A DNA stretch of 64,000 bases from Capsicum annuum (Eukaryota; Streptophyta; Magnoliopsida; Solanales; Solanaceae): positions 100,389,604 through 100,453,603 of the forward strand of contig NC_061120.1 of assembly GCF_002878395.1 (NCBI RefSeq). The letters are read 5' to 3'. The notes beneath the pieces were generated by a model. The model was not told the origin of the DNA. It worked only from the letters and a program-made list of their open reading frames with translations, and did no database searches. Below, one piece after another: positions 47,240 to 58,219 of this stretch. The number at the start of each line of letters is the position of its first letter. The stretch's first letter is position 1. A program made the translations under genes and the position numbers.

Positions 47240-49432
47240 ATGTCTAGCAGGGAGATTGAAAATTCGCTTATTGACCCAGATCAGGATCACAGGGAAGAAA
47301 GTTCTGAACATAATGATGAGGTAGTAAGGCTCAGGCAACAACTGATAGATTTGCACCGGGCATGGGCTAGCGGAATACCTCCTCCTCCGCTCCCTGAAGG
47401 TCTTGGGAATATCTCTCATTGCCCACCGCTCTCTCAGGCGTAATTCTCTGCTCCTACTGAGTCACCTGAGCACGCGCCAGGATTCACTCCATGACATTAT
47501 TATCCTGGCAGTTCTGGTGTACCCTTGGCAGCTCCCCAATCAAGACCAGCTGCTCAGCCAGCGCCACCGTTCACACCGATATTTATGGCTCCGCCACCAT
47601 ATGAAACTCCCATATATGCTGCGCGTCCCACAATGAGGCTTCCTAGGTCTTCCAGTGAGCCAGTACTAAATGTTTCAGATGATCAGTTACTTTGCAATTG
47701 AATGAACCGTATGGGTACACTCAACCACCTGCATTTCCATTTGATACGGAGAAACCTGTCACAACGGAGGAACAGGATATCATAGCTCTGAAATTGAAAA
47801 GTTTAGAACAGGCTATGAGGAATCTGCAAGGAATCAGAGATTATAGGAGTGTGTCTTATAAAGATCGTTGCATGTTCCCAGACATCAATCTTTCCCCCGA
47901 TTTTAAGATGCCTAAGTTCAAGAAGTATACAGGACACAGTGATCCCGTGGCACACTTAAGACGTTATTGCAACCAGTTGAGGGCTGCAGGAGGAAAGAAA
48001 GAATTGCTCATGGCCTTCTTTAGCGAGAGTCATTCAGATCTGGCCGCAGAATAGTTTATCGATCGAGATATCGATAAATGGAACAGTTGGGATGATTTTG
48101 GCTTCTGAATTTGTTCAGCATTTTTAGTATAAAATCGACCTGATTTCGGACGAAAAGTCCTTGGTCAACATGAAGAAAAAGAACACTGAAGGTTTTAGGG
48201 AATACGCGATAAAGTGGCATGAACAGGCCGCCAGGTTAAAGCCTCCAATGAAAGAAAGTAAGTTGGTAGAAGTTTTCATTCAGGCGCAGGATGAGACCTA
48301 TTTTCAACATTTACTTCCGGCAATGGGAAAGTCTTTTATGGAAGTCCTCAAAATGGGGAAGATGATAGAGGATAGAATTAAGACCGGATGAATAGTAAAT
48401 TTTGCCGCATTAAAAGCCACCACACAAGCTATTCAAGGTGGATCTGGCGCATTTGGAGGAAGAAAGAAGAAAGAGGACGTGGCGACTGTCATAGTTGGAA
48501 CCCATTCCTATCCCAAAAGACCACCTCGCCCCTATCCCCAATCCCAAGCCCAAGTCTACACCCAAGCTCCATATATTCCTCCCCACCATTACTCCCCTCC
48601 ACAAAACCCTTTATATTCTATTCCACCACCACTGTACCCAGTATATAGCGTGCAGCCCTATGACCAAACCCCTTCTTACACGCAATGGCACGCGCAAGCT
48701 CCACAAAATCTCCCATTCGCTCCACCAAATTACCAAAACCCCTCCAGACCTAGTTTTCAGCCTAGGCAGGAGTATAAAAAGGAGACGGCGGTCAAAAATC
48801 AATTCACACCTCTTAGGGAGTCGTATGCTAGCTTGTTTGATAGGTTGAGAAAGTTGAAGGTTTTAAGCCCAATTCAAGGAAGGCTTTCAAATCCACCGCC
48901 GAGGAATCTCGATTATTCTTTAAGGTATGCGTACTGTTCTGATATGCCAGGCCATGATATCAAGAAATGCTGGTATTTAAAGAGAGTTGTCCAAGATTTA
49001 ATTGACATAAATCAGATGCTGGTCCAGGCACCAGAAGGTCCAAACATTAACCAGAATTCGCTGCCAACCCATGCTGAAGCCAATATGCTAGAATTGATAT
49101 ATGACGGGAAAGAGTCTTCGAGGGACTATAAGCCTATTGTAAGGATACAGACCACTGAAGAGAAAGCGGTGAATGTAGCAGAGTCCTTGAACGCAATGTC
49201 ATTGAACCGGGAAGGAATGAGAGAAGATAAAGCCCAAGAAAGCACAAAGAAACCCCTGATCACAGTACAAGGCGCCAGAAGGCATGTTGATTCAAGTCAG
49301 GATAAACCTAAGTTAACAGTGGTGGGAGCTCTGAGTCAACCCATCTTGACGGTGAAAGGAGCACTGGCAGTGCCTATTGTCCTTAAACCGGTGACCCAAC
49401 CTCCGATAGTTGATACGAAAAGGATTCCCTAG
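47240..49432 (+). pseudogene. gag: Element E gag, broken
   Basis: ATG 47240 opens MSSREIENSLIDPDQDH, followed by a Pro-rich segment. The capsid core begins near 47900: PDFKMPKFKKYTGHSDPVAHLRRYC, then (after TAG 48052) FIDRDIDKW, then NMKKKNTEGFREYAIKWHEQAARLKPP, VEVFIQAQDETYFQHLLPAMGK. A Pro/Tyr/Gln-rich part at 48520-48770 leads to a DMPGHDIKKCWYLK stretch, a variant zinc knuckle. Lesions include stops at 47441, 48052, 48128, 48389 and 49430 and at least two frame changes. It would form the virus-like particle. Confidence 0.88.
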
Positions 49433-49447
49433 AATTATGGGTGGACT

Positions 49448-51167
49448 GTGATGACCTGTCACGGGAAAGAAGTGGTGGAAGATGTAGATGAGGTAGGAGG
49501 TTTGACTAGGTCAGGAAGATGCTTCGTGCCTGAAAGCTTAAGAAAGTCCAAGCCAACGGTGAGTGGACCGTCGTCTATCAAAAATCCTATCACTGAAGAG
49601 GAGGCCAAAGAATTTTTGAAAAAGATGAAGTTGCCAGAGTATTCAATATTAGACCAGTTGAAGAAAACTCCTGCTCAAATTTCCCTTTTATCTTTGCTGT
49701 TACACTCCAAGGAGCATCGTGATGTTTTATTGAAGGTATTAAATGAAGCATATGTTCCAAGGGAGATTACAATCAACCAACTTGAGAAAATGGTTGGAAA
49801 AATCTTTGAGGTCAATCGGATCAGCTTTTCTGACGATGAATTGCCTATTGAAGGTACAGGGCATAACCGGGGCCTTTACATTACAGTGAAGTGTGAAGAT
49901 TTCTATGTCACTCATGTCATGATTGATGGAGGTTCAGGCGCGAATATTTGCCCTATTTCTACTTTGCAAAAGTTGAATATTGGTGCNNNNNNNNNNNNNN
50001 NNNNNNNNNNNNNNNNNNNNNNNNNNNNNNNNNNNNNNNNNNNNNNNNNNNNNNNNNNNNNNNNNNNNNNNNNNNNNNNNNNNNNNTTTTACCGAAGGTA
50101 TTAAATGAAGCATATGTTCCAAGGGAGATTACAATCAACCAACTTGAGAAAATGGTTGGAAAAATCTTTGAGGTCAATCGGATCAGCTTTTCTGACGATG
50201 AATTGCCTATTGAAGGTACAGGGCATAACCGGGGCCTTTACATTACAGTGAAGTGTGAAGATTTCTATGTCACTCATGTCATGATTGATGGAGGTTCAGG
50301 CGCGAATATTTGCCCTATTTCTACTTTGCAAAAGTTGAATATTGGTGCTGACAGGATGAAGCCCAACAATGTATGTGTTAGGGCTTTCGATGGTGCAAAA
50401 TCAAATTCCATGGGCAAAATAGAACTAATGTTGACCATAGGGCCTGTTGAGTTTGCCATAGAGTTTCAAGTATTGAATGTAGAATCCTCTTATAATCTGT
50501 TATTGGGAAGGCTGTGGATCCATAAGGCTAAGGCAGTTGCATCTACACTGCACCAAATGATTAAGTTTGAGCATGACAGGCAATAAGTAGTTATTCATGG
50601 TAAAGGAGATTTGTCAGCCTACGAAGATTCTCCCTTGTCTCTTATTGAAGCAAATAATGTAGAGGAGACATTCGTCTATCAAATTTTTGATACAGTGCCA
50701 GTGAATCGTATCCTTGAATGGCAGGCTATATCGGGACCGCAATTGTCTTCTGCTTCTATCATGATGGTGAGTGAACTTTGGAAATATGAATTTGAGCCAG
50801 GAAAAGTTTTGGGAGCATCTCTGCACGGTATAGTTCATCCCATATGTCCGTGTTAGAACGTGGGTATGTTTGGTCAGGGATTTGAGCCTACATCTAAAGA
50901 TCTGAAGAAAACCAGGGGAAGGAAGAAGGAAATATGGTCACTCCCTCGCCCAATGCCACTACTCAGTGAATCATTTGTTAAGAGCGGTGTCACGAAGCAT
51001 GTGGAATTTGAGGTTGAATTGGTTGATGACTTTCAGAACCTTTGTATTGAAGTTGATATGGTCGAAGCAGGAGAAGGTACCAGTATGGCAGACGTGACAT
51101 TCATAGGTCCAGCTGTTCGGCTCAATAATTGGGAAGTCACTCCTCTCCCCACCAGGAGGGAGTTTTG
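49448..51167 (+). pseudogene. Element E protease (gap inside), broken
   Basis: After a TRSGRCFVPE motif and an EEEAKEFLKKMKLPEYSILDQL region, the aspartic protease reads YVTHVMIDGGSGANICPIST, with the Asp of IDGGS, and later FQVLNVESSYNLLLGRLWIH. Beyond a TAA at 50584 it continues PSLI-like linker sequence and a segment ending WEVTPLPTRREF at the intron. The sequence from 49732 to 49986 is repeated at 50094-50348 around an N gap, so one copy should be ignored when reading the frame. Confidence 0.85.
49987..50086. other. Assembly gap of 100 N
   Basis: The 255 bases before the gap (49732-49986) are identical to 50094-50348 after it. The gap is probably not real sequence but an unmerged overlap of two contigs. 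Confidence 0.95.
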
Positions 51168-51343
51168 GTAGTTTATTTTGTTTTTATTTCTGTTTATCCG
51201 AGTTATTTCAGGGTTATAATTTAGATTTTATTTTGTTTATGTTATGTTGGCATCTATGTTTAAACCCTTCTATCTTTTATTTAATAAAATGCAATGTCCC
51301 TTTTGTTTCGTGTCTAATATATTTTGTTTTCTTTCTTACACAG
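51168..51343 (+). other. Ogre intron between protease and RT
   Basis: The donor is TTTTG/GTAGTT and the acceptor is TTTTCTTTCTTACACAG with a clear pyrimidine tract. Joining the ends keeps one frame: RREF, Cys across the junction, then SLYADSNDMTCMRNFQPNL, the expected continuation for Ogre pol. Unspliced reading stops at once (TGG TAG). A spliced intron at this place is a known Ogre feature. Confidence 0.8.
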
Positions 51344-53660
51344 TTCTCTTTATGCTGATTCTAATGACATGACATGCATGCGAAATTTTCAGCCTAATCT
51401 TAAAATCCAAACTAATACAGATGCAATGGATTAGGATGGGGAATATGGTGAAAAAGAAGCACTAGAAGAAATAAGCAAAGAGTTGGAACAATTTGAAGAC
51501 AAACCGAATCCTAATTTGAATGAGACTGAGCTGATAAATCTAGGGGGTCAAGAAGATGTTAGGGAAATTAAAATCAGTGTACATATTTTGCCACAGCTAA
51601 AAGATGAAATGATTCAAGCATTAATGGATTATAAGGATTTTTTTGCATAGTCTTATGATGATATGCCTGGTTTAAGCACTGAGTTAGTGGCTCACAAATT
51701 GCCAACTGATCCCTCGTTCCCTCCTGTCAAACAGAAGTTGAGGAAGTTTAAAACAGATGTAAGTATTAAAATTAAAGAGAAAATCATGAAACAACTTGAA
51801 GCCAAAAGTAATTCGAGTAACTCGCTATCCTATGTTGTTATCCAATGTTGTTCCCGTACCAAAGAAAGATGGCAAAATTCGAGTATGTGTTGATTACCGT
51901 GATTTGAACAGAGCAAGTCCGAAAGATGATTTTCCACTACCCAACATCCATATTTTGCTAGACAACTGTGCTAAACACGAGTCGCCTCTTTTGTTGATTG
52001 ATATGCTGGATATCACCAGATCATTATGGATGACGACGACGTAGAGAAGATGTCTTTTATCACACCATGGGGAACTTATTGTTATCGAGTGATGCCGTTC
52101 AGTTTGAAGAATGCTGGAGCAACATATATGAGAGCCATGACCACTATGTTTCATGACATGATGCATAAGGAGATTAAGGTCTACGTGGATGATGTGATTA
52201 TTAAGTCAAAAAGTCAGGCCAAACATGTAAAAGATTTAAGAAAGTTCTTTGAAAGGCTTCGCAGGTATAATCTCAAACTCAACCCGGCAAAATGTGTATT
52301 TGGAGTTCCATCTGGAAAGCCATTGGGGTTTGTAGTTAGCCAACGGGGAATTGAATTAGATCCCTCGAAAATCAAAGCCATTCAGGATCTGCCCCCGCCC
52401 AAGAATAGAACGGAGGTGATGAGTTTGCTTGGTAGACTGAACTACATTAGCAGGTTTATTACTCAACTCACAACCACCTGTGAGCCCATATTCAAGTTGC
52501 TGAAAAAGAGTGCTGCAGTAAAATGGACTGAAGAATGTCAGGAAGCGTTCGACCGAATCAAAAGATATTTGTCAAATCCGCCCGTACTGGTACCCCCGGA
52601 ACTTGGTAGGCCTTTGATCTTATATTTATCAGTCATGGACAATTCTTTTGGTTGTGTCCTGGGTCAACATGATGTCACAGGCAAAAAGGAGTAGGCTATT
52701 TATTATCTTAGCAAGAAGTTCACCACTTATGAGGCCAGGTATACTCTTCTTCAAAGGACGTGTTGTGCCCTAACTTGGGTAGCATAGAAGTTGAAGCATT
52801 ATCTCTCTTCCTATACTACTTATCTCATCTCCCGCATAGATCTTTTGAAGTATATCTTTCAGAAGCCTATGCCAACGGGTCGATTGGCAAAGTGGCAAAT
52901 ATTGCTTACCGAGTTCGATATTGTATATGTGACTCAGACCGCCATGAAAGCCCAAGCCTTGGCAGTTCATCTTGCTGAGAATCCCATCGATGAAAAGTAC
53001 GAGCCATTAAAGACATATTTTCCTAACGAAGAAGTGTCGTGTGTCGATGAAATCGTTATAGATGCTGATCCTGGTTAGAGGTTATTCTTTGATGGAGTTG
53101 TTAATATGAAAGGAGTCGGAATAGGTGCGTTTCTTATCTCTGAATTGGGACAACATTTCCCGGTGACAGTACAACTTCGATTCTACTGTACTAACAATAT
53201 GGCAGAGTATGAAGCCTGCATTCTTGGTTTGAGGTTAGATGTTGATATGGGAGTCCAAGAATTATTGGTGTTAGGAGATTCGGATTTGCTCGTCCATCAA
53301 ATTCAAGGCGATTGGGAGACGCGATATTTGAAGCTCATCCCGTATCTACAATGCTTGCAGAAGCTATGTCAACGGTTTGTGTTAGTAAAATTTAGGCATA
53401 TTCCAAGGATTCGTAATGAAATTGCTGATGCTTTAGCCACTTTGTCTTCAATGCTCCAATATCCTGACAAAACCTACATCGATCCAGTGCATATACAGAG
53501 TCGTGATCAGCATGCTTACTGTAATACGATTGAAGAAGAGCTCGATGGAGAACCTTGGTTCTTGGATATCAAGCGGTACATTCAGTTAGGAGAATACCCA
53601 TCATATGCCACCAATAATCAAAAGAGGACTATTAGGCGTTTGGCAGTGGATTTTTCTTAA
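51344..53660 (+). pseudogene. pol: Element E RT and dual RNase H, broken
   Basis: RT parts: SYDDMPGLSTELVAHKLP, PPVKQKLRKFK, VPVPKKDGKIRVCVDYRDLN, ITPWGTYCYRVMPF, then the catalytic VYVDDVIIKS at 52180-52205 and LGFVVSQRGIELDP. A first RNase H-like domain (LILYLSVMDNSFGCVLGQH) is followed by a second, archaeal-type RNase H (RLFFDGVVNMKGVGIGAFLIS, NNMAEYEACILGLR, GDSDLLVHQ, EIADALATL), as in Tat. Lesions: TAG at 51432, 51648, 52692, 52786 and 53076; an extra A in the run at 51803-51806; a frame change near 51980 with TGA at 51999; and a one-base loss near 53650. Confidence 0.9.
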
Positions 53661-54802
53661 GTGGGGGAATCTTGTATAAGAGGACCCCAGATCTAGGACT
53701 TTTAAGGTGTGTAGATGCAAAAGAAGCCTCAGCAATCATGGTTGAAATACACTCTGGAGTATGCAGGTCTTATATGAACGATCATGTCTTGTCAAAGAAG
53801 ATTCTTTGAGCAGGTTATTACTGGCTTACTATGAAAAGGGATTCTATTCAATTTGTTCGAAAGTGTCATCAATGTCAGATACACGGGGATCTGCTACGTT
53901 CTCCTCCTGTGGAGTTGCATGCAATGGCTGCTCCATGGTCGTTCGTGGCTTGGGGGATGGATGTGATTGGACCAATTGAGCCAAAGGCATCAAATGGGCA
54001 TAGATTCATTTTGGTAGCCATTGACTACTTCACAAAGTGGGTAGAAGCAGTAACTTTCAAGTCAGTGACAAAGAAGGCTGTGGTAGACTTTGTTCATGCC
54101 AATATCATTTGTAGATTTGGAATTCCTAAGAGGATCATTACAGACAATGCTGCCAATCTCAATAGTCATTTGATGCAAGAAGTATGTCAACAGTTTAAGA
54201 TCGCACATCAAAATTCTACTCTATATCGCCCAAAGGCCAATGGTGTTGTAGAAGCCGCCAATAAGAATATAAAGAAGATACTGCAAAAAATGGTACAAGG
54301 GTCTAGACAGTGGCATGAAAAGTTGCCATTTGCATTGCTGGGTTATCGCACCACTGTTCGTACTTCAACAGGGGCAACTCCATATTTATTGGTGTATGAG
54401 ATAGAAGCAGTCATCCCTGCAGAAGTTGAAATTCCCTCTCTCCGAGTCATTGTAGAAGCAGAGATTGATGATGACGAATGGGTAAAAACCCGACTGGAAC
54501 ATTTGAGTTTGATTGAGGAAAAAAGGCTAACGTCTGTGTGTCATGGCCAGTTGTATCAGAGGAGGATGGCTCGAGCGTATAATAAAAAGGTCCATCCCAG
54601 AAATTTTGAAGTTGGTCAGTTGGTATTGAGACGTATCCTTCCTCACCAGGTTGAAGCGAAAGGCAAGTTCTCCCCCAACTGGCAAGGTCCCTTTGTTGTG
54701 AAGAAAGTGTTGCCCAATGGAGCCTTATATTTGATAGATATTGAAGGCAAAAAGGCAGAAATGGCTATCAATGTTGATGCGGTCAAAAGATACTATGTAT
54801 GA
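53661..54802 (+). CDS. pol: Element E integrase segment, one stop
   Basis: The zinc-binding part has EIHSGVCRSYMNDHVLSKK and KCHQCQIHGD (HHCC). One TGA (53807) interrupts it where CGA is expected; from 53831 to the end the frame is fully open for 323 codons. The catalytic residues are all present: Asp in WGMDVIGPIEP, Asp in RIITDNAANLNSH, Glu in ANGVVEAANKNIKK. The C-terminal domain has FEVGQLVLRRILPHQ and KFSPNWQGPFVVKKVL. It is the best-preserved protein part in the window and would insert the cDNA. It ends in AVKRYYV, the usual Ogre pol end. Confidence 0.88.
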
Positions 54803-55017
54803 TATTTGATCCTTTGTTGAGTTTATTGTATTCTTAGTACTTGCATTTTTTAAGATTGACATGATGAAGGCATTTTATACTTCTACCCAAACATTGTGTC
54901 ATCCCTTGTTTACCCGTTTGAGCTTCATTTTATTTTTCATTCATATCCCTCTTTTGGAATGAAAATAGAGTCAAAGATAAATGTCAAGAAAATAAGAACA
55001 AAAGAAAGAGTTCGAAA

Positions 55018-55142
55018 ATTAAAAAAAAAAAAAGAAAAGAAAAAGAAAAAAATCAATCAAAATCAAAATTAAAACAAAGAACAAGCTGATGGAACTACGT
55101 ACGACCTGATTCTCCTCTCTCGGGAGTGAGATACGTAGGCTG
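55018..55142 (+). other. Element E A-rich tract and hairpin 3 (after pol)
   Basis: An A-rich tract (55018-55082) precedes GAACTACGTACGACCTGATTC. CTACGTA (55095-55101) pairs with TACGTAG (55132-55138), and TCTC with GAGA inside. It has the same layout as the units at 44725 and 46759. Confidence 0.7.
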
Positions 55143-56340
55143 CCCTATTTTGGGCTTGGTCCAACCAAATAAAGATTTAAGATTCACCCAGTCAACAAAA
55201 CTGGGGCATGAGTTAATGTGTTGTTTGAGTCGATTCCAAAAGTTGTAAGTCCCACCCCCACTACAAGTATCATTTGAGCCCCTTACCATCTTTTCTAACC
55301 TTAAACAAAAGCCAAGTTACAACCAAAGAAAGCCCTTCAGATCAATTTTTGATAATGTTAAGGCTAAGCATGCAATGGATATGATGATACAGTGTGAAGT
55401 ACCACTTGTCTCCCTCAGCATAAGAAATCAGGAAAGAAATAAAAATGAGAGAGTCTTATTGGTGAAAACCTTTGCAGGCACCATAAGGCGATGGTGAGTT
55501 GAGAGAAAATGAAAATGAGAGAGTCTTATTGGTGAAAACCCTCATGGGCACCGTAAGGTGATGGAGAGTTTAAGAGAAAAGTGAAAAGTGAGAAGAAAGA
55601 GATTTGTTGGCGAAAGTCTTTTAAGATGTCGTCAGTCGAATGTGATGTATGAGTCCAATGGATTTGAAGAAGAGGCTCAGCAGCAAAGGCATGAACTCAA
55701 CAACAAATGGGGAGTCTGGATTAGAAGATCAGGCAGCTCAATCCAAAATACATGTCATACTCATTGGGGTTGGTTGTCGTATTCAGATAAGTTTTCTTTT
55801 TGAATATGGGACATTGCCCTTCTCTTTCATTTACATATTCATGTTTTTTGTCTTTTTTATGTCATTTATCAAAATAAGAGTCATAATCATTTCTTTACAT
55901 TTTAAGCCAAGTCTCTGTCAAAACAAACTAGAAAAGATTTCAAAATTTACTACCAGTCTTTCCAATTATGTGAGGAAAAGCCAAAGAACAGCACAGGGAG
56001 AAATAGGATCGTAATTCAACAAGCAAAGGAAGTCTATCAACCAATAGGCTACTTGATTCGTAGAAATATTCAGATTTGGGAAAAGAATGCACCTCAGGGG
56101 CATAGTAAAATGGAAACCCTCATTTCCCTCAATATGGATTCGGGTCAATGATGCGGCAAGACAAGACAAGTGTTAGCGATTTGGGAACAAAGATGAAAGG
56201 AACGAATGCTGGGGCAGATAACTGAGAAGCCAGGATCTGCAAGCCACCACTAAGTTTTTAACTGACGAATTTTCTTTGTTAAAATAGGGGCAAATTCGTT
56301 TCACTTGATTCAGCTACCATTGGAAATGCACATCCATGGA
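55143..56340 (+). other. Element E 3' non-coding region, first part
   Basis: A unit of about 66 bp, with GAGAGAGTCTTATTGGTGAAAAC and GGGCACCRTAAGG, is repeated twice in tandem at 55445-55575, with a third diverged copy to about 55640. The rest has no coding signal. Similar phrases are typical of Solanaceae Ogre 3' regions. Confidence 0.6.
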
Positions 56341-57550
56341 TTTTACTTTATGTTCAGGACCCTCCTGAAAAATGGGAATTTACTTTAGTTCAGGACCCTC
56401 CTGAAAAATGGGAATTTACTTTCAGTTCAGGACCCTCCTGAAAAATGGGATTTTACTTTATGTTCAGGACCCTCCTGAAAAATGGGAATTTACTTTCAGC
56501 TGAGGACCCTCCTGAAAAATGGGAATTTACTTTCAGTTCAGGACCCTCCTGAAAAATGGGATTTTACTTTGTGTTCAGGACCCTCCTGAAAAATGGAATT
56601 TACTTTCAGTTTAGGACCCTCCTGAAAAATGGGATTTTACTTCAGTTCAAGACCCTCCTGAAAAATAGGATTTTACTTTATGTTAAGGACTCTCCTGAAA
56701 AATGGGAATTTACTTTATGTTTAGGACCCTCCTGAAAAATGGGAATTTACTTTCTGCTCAGGACCCTCTTGAAAAATGAGATTTTACTTTCTGTTCAGGA
56801 CCCTCCTAAAAAATGGGAATTTTACTTTCGGTTCAGGACCCTCCTGAAAAATGGGATTTTACTTTCTGTTCAGTGATTTTACTTTATGTTGAGAACCCTC
56901 CTGAAAAATGGGATTTTACTTTCTGCTCAGGACCCTCCTGAAAAATGAGATTTTACTTTATGTTCAGGACCCTCCTGAAAAATGGGATTTTACTTTATGT
57001 TGAGGACCCTCCTGAAAAATTGGATTTTACTTTATGTTTAGGACCCTCCTAATAAATGGGATTTTACTGTATGTTCAAGACCCTCCTGAAAAATGGGATT
57101 TTACTATATGTTCAGGACCCTCCTGAAAAATGGGATTTTACTTTATGATCAGGACCCTCCTAAAAAATGGGATTTTACTTTCTGCTCAGGACACTCCTGA
57201 AAAATGGGATTCTACTTTATGTTCAGGACCCTCCTGAAAATGGGATTTTACTTTCTGTTCAAGACCCTCCTGAAAAATGGGATTTTACTTTCAGTTTAGT
57301 GATTTTACTTTCTGTTCAGGACCCTCCTGAAAAATGGGAATTTTACTTTATGTTCAGGACCCTCCTGAAAAATGGGGTTTTACTTTCTGTTCACCCTCCT
57401 GAAAAATAGGATTTTACTTTCTGTTCAGTGATTTTTACTTTCAGTTCAAGACCCTCCTGAAAAATGGGATTTTTACTTTCTGCTCAGGACCCTCCTGAAA
57501 AATGGGACTTTACTTTCTGTTCAGGGCCCTCCTGGAAAATGGGACTACGC
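56341..57550 (+). repeat. 3' tandem array of element E, about 30 units of 38-41 bp
   Basis: Each unit reads approximately TTCAGGACCCTCCTGAA, then AAATGGGATTTTACTTTMTG. TTCAGGA and TCCTGAA are exact reverse complements separated by CCC, so every unit can form a seven-pair hairpin. Some units are shortened (near 56870, 57300, 57395 and 57425). Open frames across it only translate the repeat. Hypervariable tandem arrays in the 3' region are known from Ogre/Tat elements. Confidence 0.95.
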
Positions 57551-57621
57551 TTTCAAAAATGAAATACTACTTTACTATAATTTTGTTTGAGATAATTTTT
57601 GTTCTAGTTTTAATTTTGGGT

Positions 57622-57870
57622 TGCAGGAGCCCGCCTGAATAACAGGGTGATGAAATAGCAAGTCAGGAGCCCGCCCGAAGAACAGGGTGATGAAATAGCA
57701 AGCCAGGAGACCACCTGAAGAACAGGGTGATGAAATAACAAGTCAGGAGCCCGCCTGGAGAATAGGGTGAAGAAACGAAAACTCAAGCAACAAAGTGAAG
57801 CAAGTAAAAACCAAGCAACAAGTTGAAAGAAATTGCAAGTCAGGAGCCCGCCTGAAGAATAGGGTGATGA
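57622..57870 (+). repeat. Second 3' tandem array of element E, about 40-bp units
   Basis: Units CAGGAGCCCGCCTGAAGAACAGGG plus TGATGAAATAGCAAGT start near 57625, 57665, 57705, 57745 and 57840, with a diverged stretch between the last two. The core CAGGAGCCCGCCTG resembles CAGGACCCTCCTG of the first array, so both may descend from one hairpin-forming unit. Confidence 0.9.
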
Positions 57871-58184
57871 AAGTCAAGTCAAGAGCCAATAGAAGCTGTA
57901 TAGATAGGATTTTTGTAATTTCCTTTATGTTTTAACTTGTAATTTTTATTTTTGATGTAATAACAGAGCCGCGGACCGGAACCTCGATGGAACCTCACTC
58001 GGCTCTCTAACTCGGTATAGTCCACTCCTCTTCCAATCCTTTAAAATACCTGTGACTTGATTCTCTCATAACTTGGTTGGTTAGGCTGTCCTAATTCAAG
58101 ACCCGATAGTCCTTCTTCTTCTGTTTCTTCATTTGAATAATGGTCGGGACAAAATTCTATCTCGTTGTCTACTTCTTTTTCTGA

Positions 58185-58219
58185 AAACACTGCGTGTTTA
58201 CATTCAAAAGGGGGCATGA
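58185..58219 (+). other. Element E pre-LTR inverted repeat and polypurine tract
   Basis: AAACAC (58185-58190) and GTGTTT (58194-58199) form a six-pair arm around TGC, ending 20 nt before the LTR. AAAAGGGGGCATGA then runs to the LTR start and is the polypurine tract for plus-strand priming. Confidence 0.8.

Noticed and set aside
49448..50586. Frames running through the N gap
   Set aside because: They treat N as coding; the sequence around the gap is duplicated by assembly.
57167..57409. Repetitive frame (LLKNG...VQDPPEK) suggesting a repeat protein
   Set aside because: It is only the translation of the 38-41 bp tandem array in the 3' region of E.
56341..57870. CRISPR-like regular array
   Set aside because: Units are contiguous degenerate tandem repeats without unique spacers, inside a plant retrotransposon.
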